A stretch of DNA of 64,000 nt from DASPWW01 sp963841715 (lineage in GTDB: Bacteria > Actinomycetota > Thermoleophilia > Solirubrobacterales > 70-9), in NCBI GenBank assembly GCA_963841715.1, contig CAWJDP010000002.1, positions 331,731 to 395,730 of the forward strand, in the 5' to 3' direction. The translations under genes were made by a program, and so were the position numbers. This document shows positions 33,832-42,156 of this stretch, one piece after another. How positions within the stretch are numbered: position 1 is the first letter of the stretch; every line of letters begins with the position of its first letter. The notes under the pieces are model-generated. The model was given only the letters and a program-made list of their open reading frames with translations, made no database searches and was not told the DNA's origin.

Positions 33832-35330
33832 GCGCGGCTGAGCGGATGGCGCCGACGCGCACCCGGCGCGAGCTGCTCCGTGCCGGGGCCGGCGCGAGCC
33901 TCGCCGGTGCCGCGTGGTGGGCGCTAGGGTGCGGCACCGGGTCCAGCGCCCCGCCGAGGCGGGAGCGGATCGTCGTCGTTGGCGCCGGGCTCGCGGGGCT
34001 GACGTGCGCGCACCGGCTGCGGCAGGCCGGACACCGCGCCGTCGTCCACGAGGCGGCGCACCGGCTCGGCGGCCGCTGCTGGACGATTCGCGGCGTCTTC
34101 GCCGAGGGTCAGATCGCCGAGCACGGCGGCGAGCTGATCGACACCGACCACAAGGCGCTCCGTGGGCTCGTCGACGAGCTCGGGTTGCGGCTCGAGAACG
34201 TCGTCGCCGCCGAGAAGCCGGGGACGCACGACGTCTACTACATCGACGGCGGCCGCTACCCCTTCACCGACGCCACGGCCGACTTCCAGCGCGTGTACCC
34301 GAAGCTGAAGCGGGACCTGCAGGCGGCCGGCTACCCGACGTTCTACGACCGCCACACGAAGCGCGGCGTCGAGCTCGATCGCATGTCGATCCTCGAGTGG
34401 ATCGACGAGAGCGTTCCCGGCGGGCACGGCTCGCGGCTCGGCCGGCTTCTGAACGTCGGCTACAACACCGAGTTCGGGGGTCAGATCGCCGACCAGAGCG
34501 CGCTCAACCTGCTCTACCTCCTCGGCTACTCCGGACGCGGGAGGCTGCGGCTGTTCGGGCCTTCGAACGAGCGCTTTCACGTCGACGGCGGCAACGACCT
34601 CATCGTCAGCCGTCTCGCCGAGCGCCTCGATGGCCAGATAGAGACCGGGTCCGAGCTCGTCGCGATCGCCCGCCGCGGGAGCGGCTACGAGCTCAGCTTC
34701 GACCGCGGCTCCGGGAGCGAGACCGTCCGCGCCGACCGAGTCGTGCTCGCGCTCCCGTTCACGCTTCTGCGCGAGGTCGACTACTCGGGCGCCGGGTTCG
34801 GCGCCCTGAAGCGCGAGGCGATCGAGGAGCTCGGGATGGGGACGAACTCGAAGCTCAACGTCCAGTTCGCCGACCGCCACTGGCGAGCGCTCGGAAGCAA
34901 TGGGTCGAGCTTCGCCGACACCGGCTACCAGTCGAGCTGGGAGCCGACGCGCGGTCAGCCGGGGCGGGCCGGGATCCTCGTCGACTTCACCGGCGGCAAG
35001 ATCGGTGACGGCTTCGGCGGCGGCAGCGCCGAGGAGCGTGCGCGCCGCTTCATCTCCCAGTTCGAGCCGATCGTCCCGGGGCTCGATTCGCGGTTCAACG
35101 GCCGCGCCGTCGTCGACTTCTGGGCCGATGATCCGTGGACGCGGGGTTCGTACGCCTACTACCGGGTCGGGCAGATGACCCGCTTCGGAGGGATCGAGTC
35201 GAAGGCGAGCGGCAACTGCCACTTCGCCGGCGAGCACACCGCATACACGTACCAGGGCTATCTCGAGGGGGCGGTGCGGAGCGGCGAGCGCGTCGCGCGC
35301 CAGATCGCGACCGAGCTGCGCGGCGCGTGA
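33828..35330 (+). CDS. Flavin-containing amine oxidase with Tat lipoprotein signal
   Basis: A 500-residue FAD amine oxidase. The start has a twin-arginine signal (TRRELLRAGAGASLAG) and a Cys in WALGCGTG that fits a lipobox, so the folded enzyme would be exported and held on the outer face of the membrane. Then come RIVVVGAGLAGLTCAHRLRQ, HRLGGRCWTIRG (the RxGGR motif), a long substrate domain, and FAGEHTAYTYQGYLEGAVRS near the C-terminus. The GTG start overlaps the preceding desaturase-like gene; ATG 33846 is the alternative. The substrate is an unknown amine. Confidence 0.87.
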   Translation: MSAAERMAPTRTRRELLRAGAGASLAGAAWWALGCGTGSSAPPRRERIVVVGAGLAGLTCAHRLRQAGHRAVVHEAAHRLGGRCWTIRGVFAEGQIAEHGGELIDTDHKALRGLVDELGLRLENVVAAEKPGTHDVYYIDGGRYPFTDATADFQRVYPKLKRDLQAAGYPTFYDRHTKRGVELDRMSILEWIDESVPGGHGSRLGRLLNVGYNTEFGGQIADQSALNLLYLLGYSGRGRLRLFGPSNERFHVDGGNDLIVSRLAERLDGQIETGSELVAIARRGSGYELSFDRGSGSETVRADRVVLALPFTLLREVDYSGAGFGALKREAIEELGMGTNSKLNVQFADRHWRALGSNGSSFADTGYQSSWEPTRGQPGRAGILVDFTGGKIGDGFGGGSAEERARRFISQFEPIVPGLDSRFNGRAVVDFWADDPWTRGSYAYYRVGQMTRFGGIESKASGNCHFAGEHTAYTYQGYLEGAVRSGERVARQIATELRGA

Positions 35331-35349
35331 TCCGGCCATTCGGATCCCC

Positions 35350-35607
35350 GGAACACAGCCGGGATCGTCATCAGCATGATCTTGAGGTCGAGCCAGAGCG
35401 ACCAGTTCTGGATGGGCGGGATACCGCTGACGTGCTAAGCCCCATGCGATCTGATCTGAGCGTGGGGGTCGTAGAGGCGCCGACTCGCGATCAGGATCAG
35501 CGCCAGCGGGCTGACGAGGAACTCCGCGGCGTACGACGGATTGGGGTTGAGCACGTCGGAGAGGAAGATCGCCGCGAGCCCGCGGTCAGCGGCGCCGCCG
35601 CCTCGTG
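35350..35607 (-). pseudogene. Remnant of a polyprenyl-phosphate sugar transferase and an adjoining membrane protein
   Basis: On the minus strand, 35350-35425 reads PPIQNWSLWLDLKIMLMTIP, the very typical C-terminal stretch of bacterial sugar transferases that start exopolysaccharide repeat units. It has no N-terminal catalytic part, and a stop (at about 35435) separates it from an upstream frame reading NPNPSYAAEFLVSPLALILI then ASRRLYDP, which looks like a membrane helix, of unknown family. The frame runs on antisense into the amine oxidase gene, so its proper end is gone. Confidence 0.55.
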
Positions 35608-35618
35608 CGCGCGCGTTC

Positions 35619-36818
35619 CTACCGAGCCTTCCACGCTGCCTCCGTGAGGCGTGAGCGCTCGACCTCGTCGAGGCTCGCGCAACCGCTCAGCGCCAGCGTC
35701 AGGTCAAGCTCGGCGAGCAGCATCCGCAGCACGGTCTCGACGCCCGCCTCGCCGCCGAGCGCGAGGCCCCACAGATAGGGGCGGCCGAGCAGCACGGCAT
35801 CGGCGCCGAGGGCGAGCGCCTTGAAGACGTCCGCGCCGGAGCGCACGCCGCTGTCGAGAAGCACGCTGAGCTCGCCGCCGCCGGCGTCGACGATCGCCGG
35901 AAGCGCGTCGAGCGAGGCGATCCCGCCGTCGACCTGACGGCCGCCGTGGTTGGAGACGACGATCGCGTTGATCCCGCGCTCGCGGGCCTCGCGTGCGTCG
36001 TCGGGATGCAGGATCCCCTTGATCACGATCGGCAGCGAGGTCCATTCGCGCAGGCGGCCGAGGTCGTCCCAGGTCAGCGACGGGTTCAGGTAGACGCCGA
36101 GGTAGTGGCCGAGCGCGGCGCCGAGGTCCTCCTCGGGGGGCACCTCGAGGGCGCGGCGGAACACCGGATCCTGAAGGTAGTTGGCGTTCCCGACCCCCTC
36201 GAGGAACGGGAGCCAGGCCTGCTGCAGGTCGCGCGGCTTCCAGCCCGGGATGTAGGTGTCGACGGTGAGCACGATCGCGCCGTACCCCGCCGCCTCGGCG
36301 CGCCGCACCATGCTCTCGGCCAGCTCGGGGTCGTTGGGCCAGTAGAGCTGGAACCAGCGTGGAGCCTGGCCTGCCTCCTCGGCGATCCGCTCAAGCGTGT
36401 GCGCGGCCGCCGAGCTCGCGACCAGCGGGAGGCCGATCCCGGCTGCCGCGCGCGCGGTCGCGAGCTCGCCGTCGGGGTGGACGATCGACTGCACGCCGAT
36501 CGGCGCGAGCAGCACCGGGGCCGGGATCGCGGTCCCGAGGATCTCCGTCTCGAGGCGGACCTCGGCGACGTCGCGCAGCATTCGCGGGACGATGCGCCAG
36601 CGCCGGAACGCGTCGAGGTTGGCCCGCATCGTGTCGCCTGTGCCTGCGGTCGCGAACACGTAGGAGGCCGCGCGTTCCTCCATCGCCTCCTCGGCTCGGG
36701 CCTCCAGCTCGGCCACCGAGACCGGGAGCTCGGGCCTCTCGCCGCCGAGGCCGCGAGCGTAGATCTCGCGGTAGTAGTCGCCGAATCGCATCGGCGGTCC
36801 GGCCTCGGGTGTGCTCAT
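35619..36818 (-). CDS. FMN-dependent alpha-hydroxy acid oxidase (lactate 2-monooxygenase-like)
   Basis: A 399-residue FMN enzyme with the (S)-2-hydroxy acid oxidase fold. LLAPIGVQSIVHPDGELATA, WFQLYWPNDPELAESMV and VLTVDTYIPGWKPRDLQ lead to the catalytic block IVVSNHGGRQVDGGIASLDA (His base and Arg), then DSGVRSGADVFKALALGADA for the FMN phosphate. The sequence fits lactate 2-monooxygenase and its relatives, which turn L-lactate into acetate, better than plain lactate dehydrogenases, but the exact acid is inferred. The ATG at 36818 is favoured by TGGAAT 7 bases upstream. Confidence 0.87.
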   Translation of the reverse strand: MSTPEAGPPMRFGDYYREIYARGLGGERPELPVSVAELEARAEEAMEERAASYVFATAGTGDTMRANLDAFRRWRIVPRMLRDVAEVRLETEILGTAIPAPVLLAPIGVQSIVHPDGELATARAAAGIGLPLVASSAAAHTLERIAEEAGQAPRWFQLYWPNDPELAESMVRRAEAAGYGAIVLTVDTYIPGWKPRDLQQAWLPFLEGVGNANYLQDPVFRRALEVPPEEDLGAALGHYLGVYLNPSLTWDDLGRLREWTSLPIVIKGILHPDDAREARERGINAIVVSNHGGRQVDGGIASLDALPAIVDAGGGELSVLLDSGVRSGADVFKALALGADAVLLGRPYLWGLALGGEAGVETVLRMLLAELDLTLALSGCASLDEVERSRLTEAAWKAR

Positions 36819-36825
36819 TGCGGCG

Positions 36826-36831
36826 ATTCCA
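36826..36831 (-). promoter_or_regulatory. -10-like hexamer TGGAAT
   Basis: Minus-strand TGGAAT, 7 bases before the ATG at 36818. Confidence 0.4.
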
Positions 36832-36925
36832 GCCGGCCGCGGATCCGCTTGTTCGGCTCGAGCACCTCGTCGGGCCGGTTCGCCGTCGCGGTCACTACCT
36901 GAAAATACGCTCACGGGGCGGTCGG

Positions 36926-37042
36926 TTACAAGCCGCCGTCGCACGCCTCAGGCAACGTTGCGCCCGAGCGGGGGTCCTCGCGGGGCGCGTCGAGGATCGC
37001 CCCGCAGCGCGCGCAGCCGGCTGCCGCAGCGCTGGCGCTCAC
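36926..37042 (-). CDS. Possible 38-residue CxxC microprotein coupled to budA
   Basis: Immediately at the end of the acetolactate decarboxylase gene, GTG overlaps its TGA (GTGA) and opens a 38-codon frame to a TAA at 36926. It reads SASAAAAGCARCGAILDAPR and ends EACDGGL: a CxxC pair like half of a zinc ribbon and one further Cys. The overlap is what a coupled gene would show, but a short open frame can occur by chance in this GC-rich DNA. Confidence 0.35.
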   Translation of the reverse strand: MSASAAAAGCARCGAILDAPREDPRSGATLPEACDGGL

Positions 37043-37827
37043 GAGCCGTCGGCGTGCTCGACGCGGTCAAGAGCCTCGCGCGTCGACGATGCGAGCTTCT
37101 CAAGCGAGAAGTCGATCCCTCCGGGGAGCTCCATGTGTAGATCGCTTGACGGGTCGACTTGGACCCGCACCCCGGCCGGTCGGCAGCTCAAAACGTGCCC
37201 GCCGCGGGTGCGGTCCGCGGTGATGAAGTGGAGGTGGTAGCCGGGGACCTCGATTCCCTGCGCGTAGTCGGGGAACCGGAACCCGACCAGCGCTCCCTCG
37301 ACGTCCGTGAGCTCGAACACCTGCTGCTCGGCGACGACCTCGGTCAGTTGTCGGTAGGGCTTGCTCTGTCGGGGGACCGAGCGCGCATGCACGCGTTCGA
37401 AGTGGCCGTCGACACGGACCGCGCACGAGGGCGTGCCGTCGGGGGCGAGGGTGTCGATCCGCGCCAGGAGGTCCTCGTGCTCGATCGGCTCGGCGATCTC
37501 GAGCTCGGCCGAGGCCTTGAACGGGACGACGACGGCGAACGGGGTCCGCGCGTCGGGCTCGATGTCGTGCAGCGTCCCGTCGAGCTCGGCGCGGTAGAAG
37601 CGTCCGTCGATTGCGATCATCTCCCCGTCGAGCGCGTTCAGCGTCCCGAGCCCGAGGTCCCCATGCTCGGCGAGTTCGTCAAAGCTGAGGTCGCCGTCGT
37701 AGTTGCCCTCGATCAGCTCCCCGATCGTCGACGCTTGGAAGAGAACGTGCGGATCGTGCTCGGGGTGGAGGTCGCGGCGGCGCATCTCCTCGACGTGGAG
37801 CGCGCGGATCATGTGCTCCTCGATCAC
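37039..37827 (-). CDS. budA: Alpha-acetolactate decarboxylase
   Basis: A 262-residue zinc enzyme that turns 2-acetolactate into acetoin. VLFQASTIGELIEGNYDGDL and LGLGTLNALDGEMIAIDGRF are the family's N-terminal marks, and GYHLHFITADRTRGGHVL holds the three His zinc ligands in the standard H-x-H-x(n)-H order. The GTG at 37827 has CAGAAT 7 bases upstream; ATG 37812 and longer starts are possible. No acetolactate synthase gene is near, so acetolactate would come from the valine pathway. Confidence 0.93.
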   Translation of the reverse strand: MIEEHMIRALHVEEMRRRDLHPEHDPHVLFQASTIGELIEGNYDGDLSFDELAEHGDLGLGTLNALDGEMIAIDGRFYRAELDGTLHDIEPDARTPFAVVVPFKASAELEIAEPIEHEDLLARIDTLAPDGTPSCAVRVDGHFERVHARSVPRQSKPYRQLTEVVAEQQVFELTDVEGALVGFRFPDYAQGIEVPGYHLHFITADRTRGGHVLSCRPAGVRVQVDPSSDLHMELPGGIDFSLEKLASSTREALDRVEHADGS

Positions 37828-37834
37828 GGCGTGG

Positions 37835-37840
37835 ATTCTG
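37835..37840 (-). promoter_or_regulatory. -10-like hexamer CAGAAT for budA
   Basis: Minus-strand CAGAAT, 7 bases before the GTG at 37827. The divergent ester-cyclase-like gene has its own hexamer 18 bases away. Confidence 0.4.
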
Positions 37841-37857
37841 TCAGCCGCATTGGCGCG

Positions 37858-37863
37858 TAGATT
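37858..37863 (+). promoter_or_regulatory. -10-like hexamer TAGATT
   Basis: TAGATT, 7 bases before the GTG at 37871. Confidence 0.45.
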
Positions 37864-37870
37864 GCGCGCC

Positions 37871-38278
37871 GTGTCGCTCGAGGAGAACAAGGACGTGGTC
37901 CGCAGCTTCTACGCGGAGGCGATCAACGACCGCGACATTGGGGCGGTCGACCGGCTGCTGACCGAGGACTTCGTCCACAACGGCGAGCGGCGCGGGCGCG
38001 ACGGCCAGCGGCCCGCCGTGCAGGCGTTCCTCGATGCGTTCCCCGACCTCCACAACGAGATCGAGCTGATCCTCGCCGAGGGCGACCTCGTCGCCGCGCA
38101 TCAGACGTGGACGGGGACGCAGCGGGGGGAGTTCGCCGGTGTTGCGGCAACCGGGAGGCCTGTCAGCTTCACCTCGACCGCGGTGCTGCGGATTGCTGGC
38201 GGGATGATCGCCGAGGCGTGGGACGAGGTCGACGTTGCCGGCCTGATGCAGCAGCTGGGAGCCGGCGGGGACCCATAG
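37871..38278 (+). CDS. SnoaL-like polyketide-cyclase-fold (ester cyclase) protein
   Basis: A 135-residue protein with the SnoaL pattern: EENKDVVRSFYAEAINDRDI, AVDRLLTEDFVHNG, a FLDAFPDLHNEIELILAEGD sheet, VAAHQTWTGTQRGEF with the conserved His, and IAEAWDEVDVAGLMQQLG at the end. Real SnoaL closes a polyketide ring; most relatives have unknown roles, and there is no polyketide locus here. A frame reading upstream to 37703 overlaps budA antisense and is ignored. Confidence 0.87.
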   Translation: MSLEENKDVVRSFYAEAINDRDIGAVDRLLTEDFVHNGERRGRDGQRPAVQAFLDAFPDLHNEIELILAEGDLVAAHQTWTGTQRGEFAGVAATGRPVSFTSTAVLRIAGGMIAEAWDEVDVAGLMQQLGAGGDP

Positions 38279-38319
38279 CGGGGTCCGAATGAATGGAGTC
38301 CCCATGGCGTCGACTCGTG

Positions 38320-38325
38320 TAGGGT
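38320..38325 (+). promoter_or_regulatory. -10-like hexamer TAGGGT
   Basis: TAGGGT, 10 bases before the GTG at 38336 of the binding-protein gene. Confidence 0.4.
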
Positions 38326-38335
38326 CCGCGCCTTC

Positions 38336-39487
38336 GTGAGCGTGTTTCGCCGACCCACCTCAGCAATCGCGCTGGCCGCAGCGCTGGTGCTCGTCGCGCT
38401 GGCCGCAGCGGGCCCCGCTTCCGCGAAGCCGCTGAAGATCGCGCTCGAGGGGCCGCTGAGCGGCTCGCAGGCCTCGACCGGCAAGGAAATGCTGCGCGGC
38501 GTCCGCCTCGCTGTGAGGCAGGAGAACAAGCACGGCGGCGTCGTGAAGCGCAAGGTGAAGATCGTCAAGGTCGACGACAAGGGCGACCAGTCGAACGCCA
38601 AGCAGGCCGCGCGCAGGGCGATCAAGAGCCACGTCAAGGCCGTGATCGGACCGTACAACTCGTCGGTCGGGATCGTCAACCTGCCGATCTACCTCAAGCA
38701 CAAGATCGTGCCGGTTCATCTGACCTCGTCGGATGACACCGAGGGCGAGGGGGTCACGATCCAGCCGAAGAACTCGCAGATCGCGCCGCTTGAGGACGCC
38801 TACATCCAGGGCGTGGGGGCGAAGAAGGTGACGATGCTCGTCGACGACACGGCCAACGGCGCGTTCACCGTCGGCATGGCCGACCGCCTCCAGCAGCGGC
38901 TCGAGGCCGCGGGCGTCACGGTGACCCGGATCTCGGTCAAGGAGCTCCAGGACCCCGGCGTCGACCCGAATACCTACTACGCACAGCAGGTGGCCACGGC
39001 GCTCGCGACCTCGCCCGACCTGATCTACAGCAGCACATACTTCCCCGAGGGCGCCAAGATCGCGCAGGCGCTCCAGGCGGCGGGCTCCACGCCTCCGTGC
39101 CTGATGGGCCTCGCCAACGTCGACCGCGGCTTCATCGACAGCGCCGGCCTCGCGGCGAGCCAGCGGTGCGTGTTCAGTGGTGTCCCCGAGGCGCCGCAGC
39201 TCCCCACCGCGACGAAGTTCGTCAGCCAGTATGAGAACGAGTTCAACAAGACGCCGGGCGTGTGGGGCGTGTTCACGTACGACTCGGCGAAGCTGCTGTT
39301 CGCGAAGATGCGGAAGGTCGGCGGCACGAAGTTCAAGAAGGTGCAGAAGAAGCTCAGGCACACGAAGGGCTTCAGCGGACAGACCGGCGAGATCAGCATC
39401 GATCCGCAGACCGGCTACCGCACGGATCTGCCGTTCCTGCACATCCTCACGGTCGACCCGCAGCAGAACTTCGTAATCGCGCCGTAG
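38336..39487 (+). CDS. LivK-type periplasmic substrate-binding protein
   Basis: A 383-residue type I binding protein. After a signal peptide (AIALAAALVLVALAAAGPAS) comes LKIALEGPLSGSQASTGKEM, the usual opening of branched-chain amino acid-type receptors, then VKAVIGPYNSSVGIVNLPIY and a PDLIYSSTYFPEGAKIAQAL segment. There is no lipobox, and no permease or ATPase genes lie next to it, so it must share a transporter encoded elsewhere or act as a stand-alone sensor. Ligand unknown. Confidence 0.88.
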   Translation: MSVFRRPTSAIALAAALVLVALAAAGPASAKPLKIALEGPLSGSQASTGKEMLRGVRLAVRQENKHGGVVKRKVKIVKVDDKGDQSNAKQAARRAIKSHVKAVIGPYNSSVGIVNLPIYLKHKIVPVHLTSSDDTEGEGVTIQPKNSQIAPLEDAYIQGVGAKKVTMLVDDTANGAFTVGMADRLQQRLEAAGVTVTRISVKELQDPGVDPNTYYAQQVATALATSPDLIYSSTYFPEGAKIAQALQAAGSTPPCLMGLANVDRGFIDSAGLAASQRCVFSGVPEAPQLPTATKFVSQYENEFNKTPGVWGVFTYDSAKLLFAKMRKVGGTKFKKVQKKLRHTKGFSGQTGEISIDPQTGYRTDLPFLHILTVDPQQNFVIAP

Positions 39488-39499
39488 CGCGCGGCTCGG

Positions 39500-40306
39500 C
39501 TAGAGGCCGCGGTTCGGCCACTCGGGGGTTCGCCCCGCCTTGAACGCACTTGCGCCGATCGCGTGCGAGTCGCGGCGCATGAACATCGAGAAGCACGCCT
39601 CGGCCTCCTGGCGAAGCTGCTCCTCGAACGTCCGCCCGACGTTGCGCATCATCGTCTCCTTGTCTGAGCGGATCGCGCCCTGGGGGAGCGCGGCGATCTC
39701 GCGCGCGAGCTCGGTCGCCCGTTCGACCGACTTGCCCTCGGGGACGACCTCGTTCGCGAGCCCGATCCGCAGCGCCTCCTCGGCGCCGACCGCGCGCCCG
39801 GTGATGATCATCTCCATCGCGCGTCCGTAGCCGACCACGAGCGGCAGTCGCACCGTCATCCCGTCGCCGGCGACGATGTTCCAGCGCCGCTCGAGCGCCC
39901 CGAAGACGGCGTTCTCGGCGGCAATCCTGATGTCGGCGAGGAGCGCCGTCTCGAGCCCGGCTGCGACCGCCCAGCCGTTGACGGCGGCGATCACCGGCTT
40001 GAAGACGTCGGCGCGGCGGGTGTAGCCGCAGACCCCGTCGAGGTTGTAGAGGTCGCGCCGGAACTTGTCCCAGTCTTCCAGCGGCCACTCGGCGGCGTCC
40101 TGGAGGTCCCACCCGGCGCAGAACGCCTCGCCCGTCCCCGTGATCACGAGCACGAGCGCGTCGTCGTCGTCGCGGAACCGCTTCCACGCGTCGTGGAGCT
40201 CGGCGTTCATCTCGCGGCTGATCGCGTTTCGCTGTCCGGGGCGGTCGTAGGTGAGCACGACGACGCCCTCGGTGCCGGGCTCGTACTTGAGCGTGCGGTA
40301 CCCCAC
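39500..40306 (-). CDS. Enoyl-CoA hydratase/isomerase (crotonase) family protein
   Basis: A 268-residue crotonase-fold enzyme. The CoA-side oxyanion holes are in GTGEAFCAGWDLQDAAEW and the later VFGALERRWNIVAGDG region; GRAVGAEEALRIGLANEVVP is the usual following helix pair. The residues that separate hydratases from isomerases and hydrolases are not clear enough to name a substrate. The GTG start lies 7 bases after the catalase-like gene stop, so the two are probably one transcript. Confidence 0.87.
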   Translation of the reverse strand: MGYRTLKYEPGTEGVVVLTYDRPGQRNAISREMNAELHDAWKRFRDDDDALVLVITGTGEAFCAGWDLQDAAEWPLEDWDKFRRDLYNLDGVCGYTRRADVFKPVIAAVNGWAVAAGLETALLADIRIAAENAVFGALERRWNIVAGDGMTVRLPLVVGYGRAMEMIITGRAVGAEEALRIGLANEVVPEGKSVERATELAREIAALPQGAIRSDKETMMRNVGRTFEEQLRQEAEACFSMFMRRDSHAIGASAFKAGRTPEWPNRGL

Positions 40307-40313
40307 GCCGGCG

Positions 40314-41252
40314 TCAGCCCGCCGCGCGCGCGGCGGCGCGACGGCTCGCCGAGACGCTGTAGGCGGGCGACCGCGCGAGCAGGATCTCGTCCTCGGAGCA
40401 CTCGATCCCGTCGCAGACGTTGGTCGGGTCGAAGACGATGACCTCAGTCTCGTCGCGGTCCGGCGCAGTCAGGCCAGTGATCTCGAGCCGGCCGAGCGTC
40501 ACGACCTCGCGGTCGTCGGGCCATGGGACCGTGGGGTCGTCGAGCGGGTCCTCCTCGGCGCCGATCTTCGCCTCAAGCGCGAACGCCGCCGAGCCGGCGC
40601 CGAGCCGCTCGCGGAGCTCCTTCTGGAGGTAGTCGGGCCCGTGGCTCTCGATCTCCTCCTCGCTCAGCGCGTGCTCGCCGGCCTCGGGGACCCAGCGGTA
40701 GCGAACCCAGCGTCGCTCGCCGTCGGCGTTTGTGAGTGCGAAGGCGTGGAGGCTGTTGTATGCGGCCTCTGCGTAGCTCACAGGCGGGACGAACGAGGGC
40801 AGGATCAGCTCGAGCGCAGCCTGCGTCTCGGGGTGGGCGCCGAGGAACGCGGCGATCCTCTCCATGTCCATCTCGCCGGTCTCCGGATCGGGCCTGCGGG
40901 CGCGGAGGAAGTCGAGGAACGCCCCGCGCCTGTTGACGAAGAACACGGGCAGGGTGATCGCGACGATGTCGGTCGCCTCGCCGTCGCCGAGGTCGAACTT
41001 GGTCGCGAGGCCGCGCCCATCGCGGCGCTGGGTGTCGGCGACGTGGGGGTCGCCGCCCCCGTTCGAGAACCGGACCAGCGTCGGCACCTCGCCGCCGGCA
41101 AGATGGGGCGCGCGGCTGAGGCCGGCCGCGTCGGGTGAGGCGACGAACGTGCCCTCGCAGAGGATTCCCTTCGCGTGCGCCGCGCGGTAGCCGGGATGCT
41201 CGCCGCTGAGCTCGTTCATCGCGTCGACGATCTCCTCGTGGACCTCGCTCAT
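40314..41252 (-). CDS. Small catalase-family heme peroxidase
   Basis: A 312-residue member of the short catalase family (SrpA-like). HAKGILCEGTF carries the distal His, VRFSNGGGDPHVADTQRRDG and GLATKFDLGDGEATDIVAI follow as in catalases, and FDPTNVCDGIECSEDEILLA then RSPAYSVS holds the proximal heme Tyr and its Arg. These short forms lack the usual wrapping and C-terminal domains and act as organic peroxidases more than catalases. TAGTCT lies 9 bases before the ATG. Confidence 0.88.
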   Translation of the reverse strand: MSEVHEEIVDAMNELSGEHPGYRAAHAKGILCEGTFVASPDAAGLSRAPHLAGGEVPTLVRFSNGGGDPHVADTQRRDGRGLATKFDLGDGEATDIVAITLPVFFVNRRGAFLDFLRARRPDPETGEMDMERIAAFLGAHPETQAALELILPSFVPPVSYAEAAYNSLHAFALTNADGERRWVRYRWVPEAGEHALSEEEIESHGPDYLQKELRERLGAGSAAFALEAKIGAEEDPLDDPTVPWPDDREVVTLGRLEITGLTAPDRDETEVIVFDPTNVCDGIECSEDEILLARSPAYSVSASRRAAARAAG

Positions 41253-41261
41253 CGCGGCGCC

Positions 41262-41267
41262 AGACTA
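41262..41267 (-). promoter_or_regulatory. -10-like hexamer TAGTCT
   Basis: Minus-strand TAGTCT, 9 bases before the ATG at 41252 of the catalase-family gene. Confidence 0.4.
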
Positions 41268-41270
41268 TTC

Positions 41271-41993
41271 CTAATGGGCGGGTGTGTCCTTGATCGCGGC
41301 GAGCTCGTAGGTGAGCACGGCCGCGGCGAGGCCCCAGAACGGCGCCAGCAGCAGCTCCGGGGCGACGGCCCCGGCCCATTCGACAAGCAGCTTCCCATGC
41401 CCCAGGGATTCGGCGAAGGACTCGGCCGCGCTCGTCAGCAGATCGGTCAGTGTGGCGATCGGGAGCAGGAGACCGACGACGCGCCAGAAGTTGTGCCGCA
41501 CCAGGTCACGGCTGCGCCGGAAGGCGTCGAGGAAGCGACGGTCCTCGATCTCGACCACGGCCGCCGAGAGCGAGAACCACCCGAAGACGAGCACGCCGGG
41601 TGCGATCAGCAGCAGGAGCGCGACGCCGAGCAGCAGGTCGTAGCTGAGGTCGACCGCGACCAACCGTGTCCACCGCAGCTGCCGCGCCACGGCGCCCAGC
41701 GAGCGCGCGTCGCCACGCCTCAGCCGCGTCACGGCCGCCGCGACGACGCCGCTGTAGAAGACGTCGCCGAGAAGCGAGGTCGCGGCGTGGATCAGCGTCA
41801 CCGCGGCGACCGCGAGCGCGGCGCCCGTGCTGAGCTCGCTCGTGTCAGCCGACTCAAATCCTCGCGCCAGCGTCTCGATCAGTCCCAGCGGCACGAAGAT
41901 CAGGAGCGCGGCGGTCAGCAGCAGCCCGAACTGGGAGCGGTAGGTCCGCCTCATGTCGCGGAGCACGTCGCTGAGGTCGAGCTTCGAGCGCAC
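41271..41993 (-). CDS. Multi-helix membrane protein (GPDPase membrane-domain-like)
   Basis: About 240 residues with five to six hydrophobic helices (around FGLLLTAALLIFVPLGLIET, LAVAAVTLIHAATSLL, LLLGVALLLLIAPGVLVF and LLLAPFWGLAAAVLTYELAA). The opening LDLSDVLRDMRRTYRSQF and the middle ALLLLIAPGVLVFGWFSLSA then FRRSRDLVRHNFWRVVG match the membrane domain found with some glycerophosphodiesterases; a relative lies at 56910-57695. The frame is open to 42050; I prefer GTG 41993 because it fits the relatives' N-terminus. Function unknown. Confidence 0.6.
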   Translation of the reverse strand: MRSKLDLSDVLRDMRRTYRSQFGLLLTAALLIFVPLGLIETLARGFESADTSELSTGAALAVAAVTLIHAATSLLGDVFYSGVVAAAVTRLRRGDARSLGAVARQLRWTRLVAVDLSYDLLLGVALLLLIAPGVLVFGWFSLSAAVVEIEDRRFLDAFRRSRDLVRHNFWRVVGLLLPIATLTDLLTSAAESFAESLGHGKLLVEWAGAVAPELLLAPFWGLAAAVLTYELAAIKDTPAH

Positions 41994-42156
41994 GAATCGC
42001 GCGCCAGCATATGATCGAGCGATCACGGTGCGCCGCGCCCGATCCAACACTCGGTGACGAAGCCCTCTACCGGCTCGGCCGGCTCTGCGTTCGGAACCAC
42101 CGCGTCGTCGCGGCGTCGATCGTCGCCGCGATGGGGAACGACGACGGACCGCTGAG

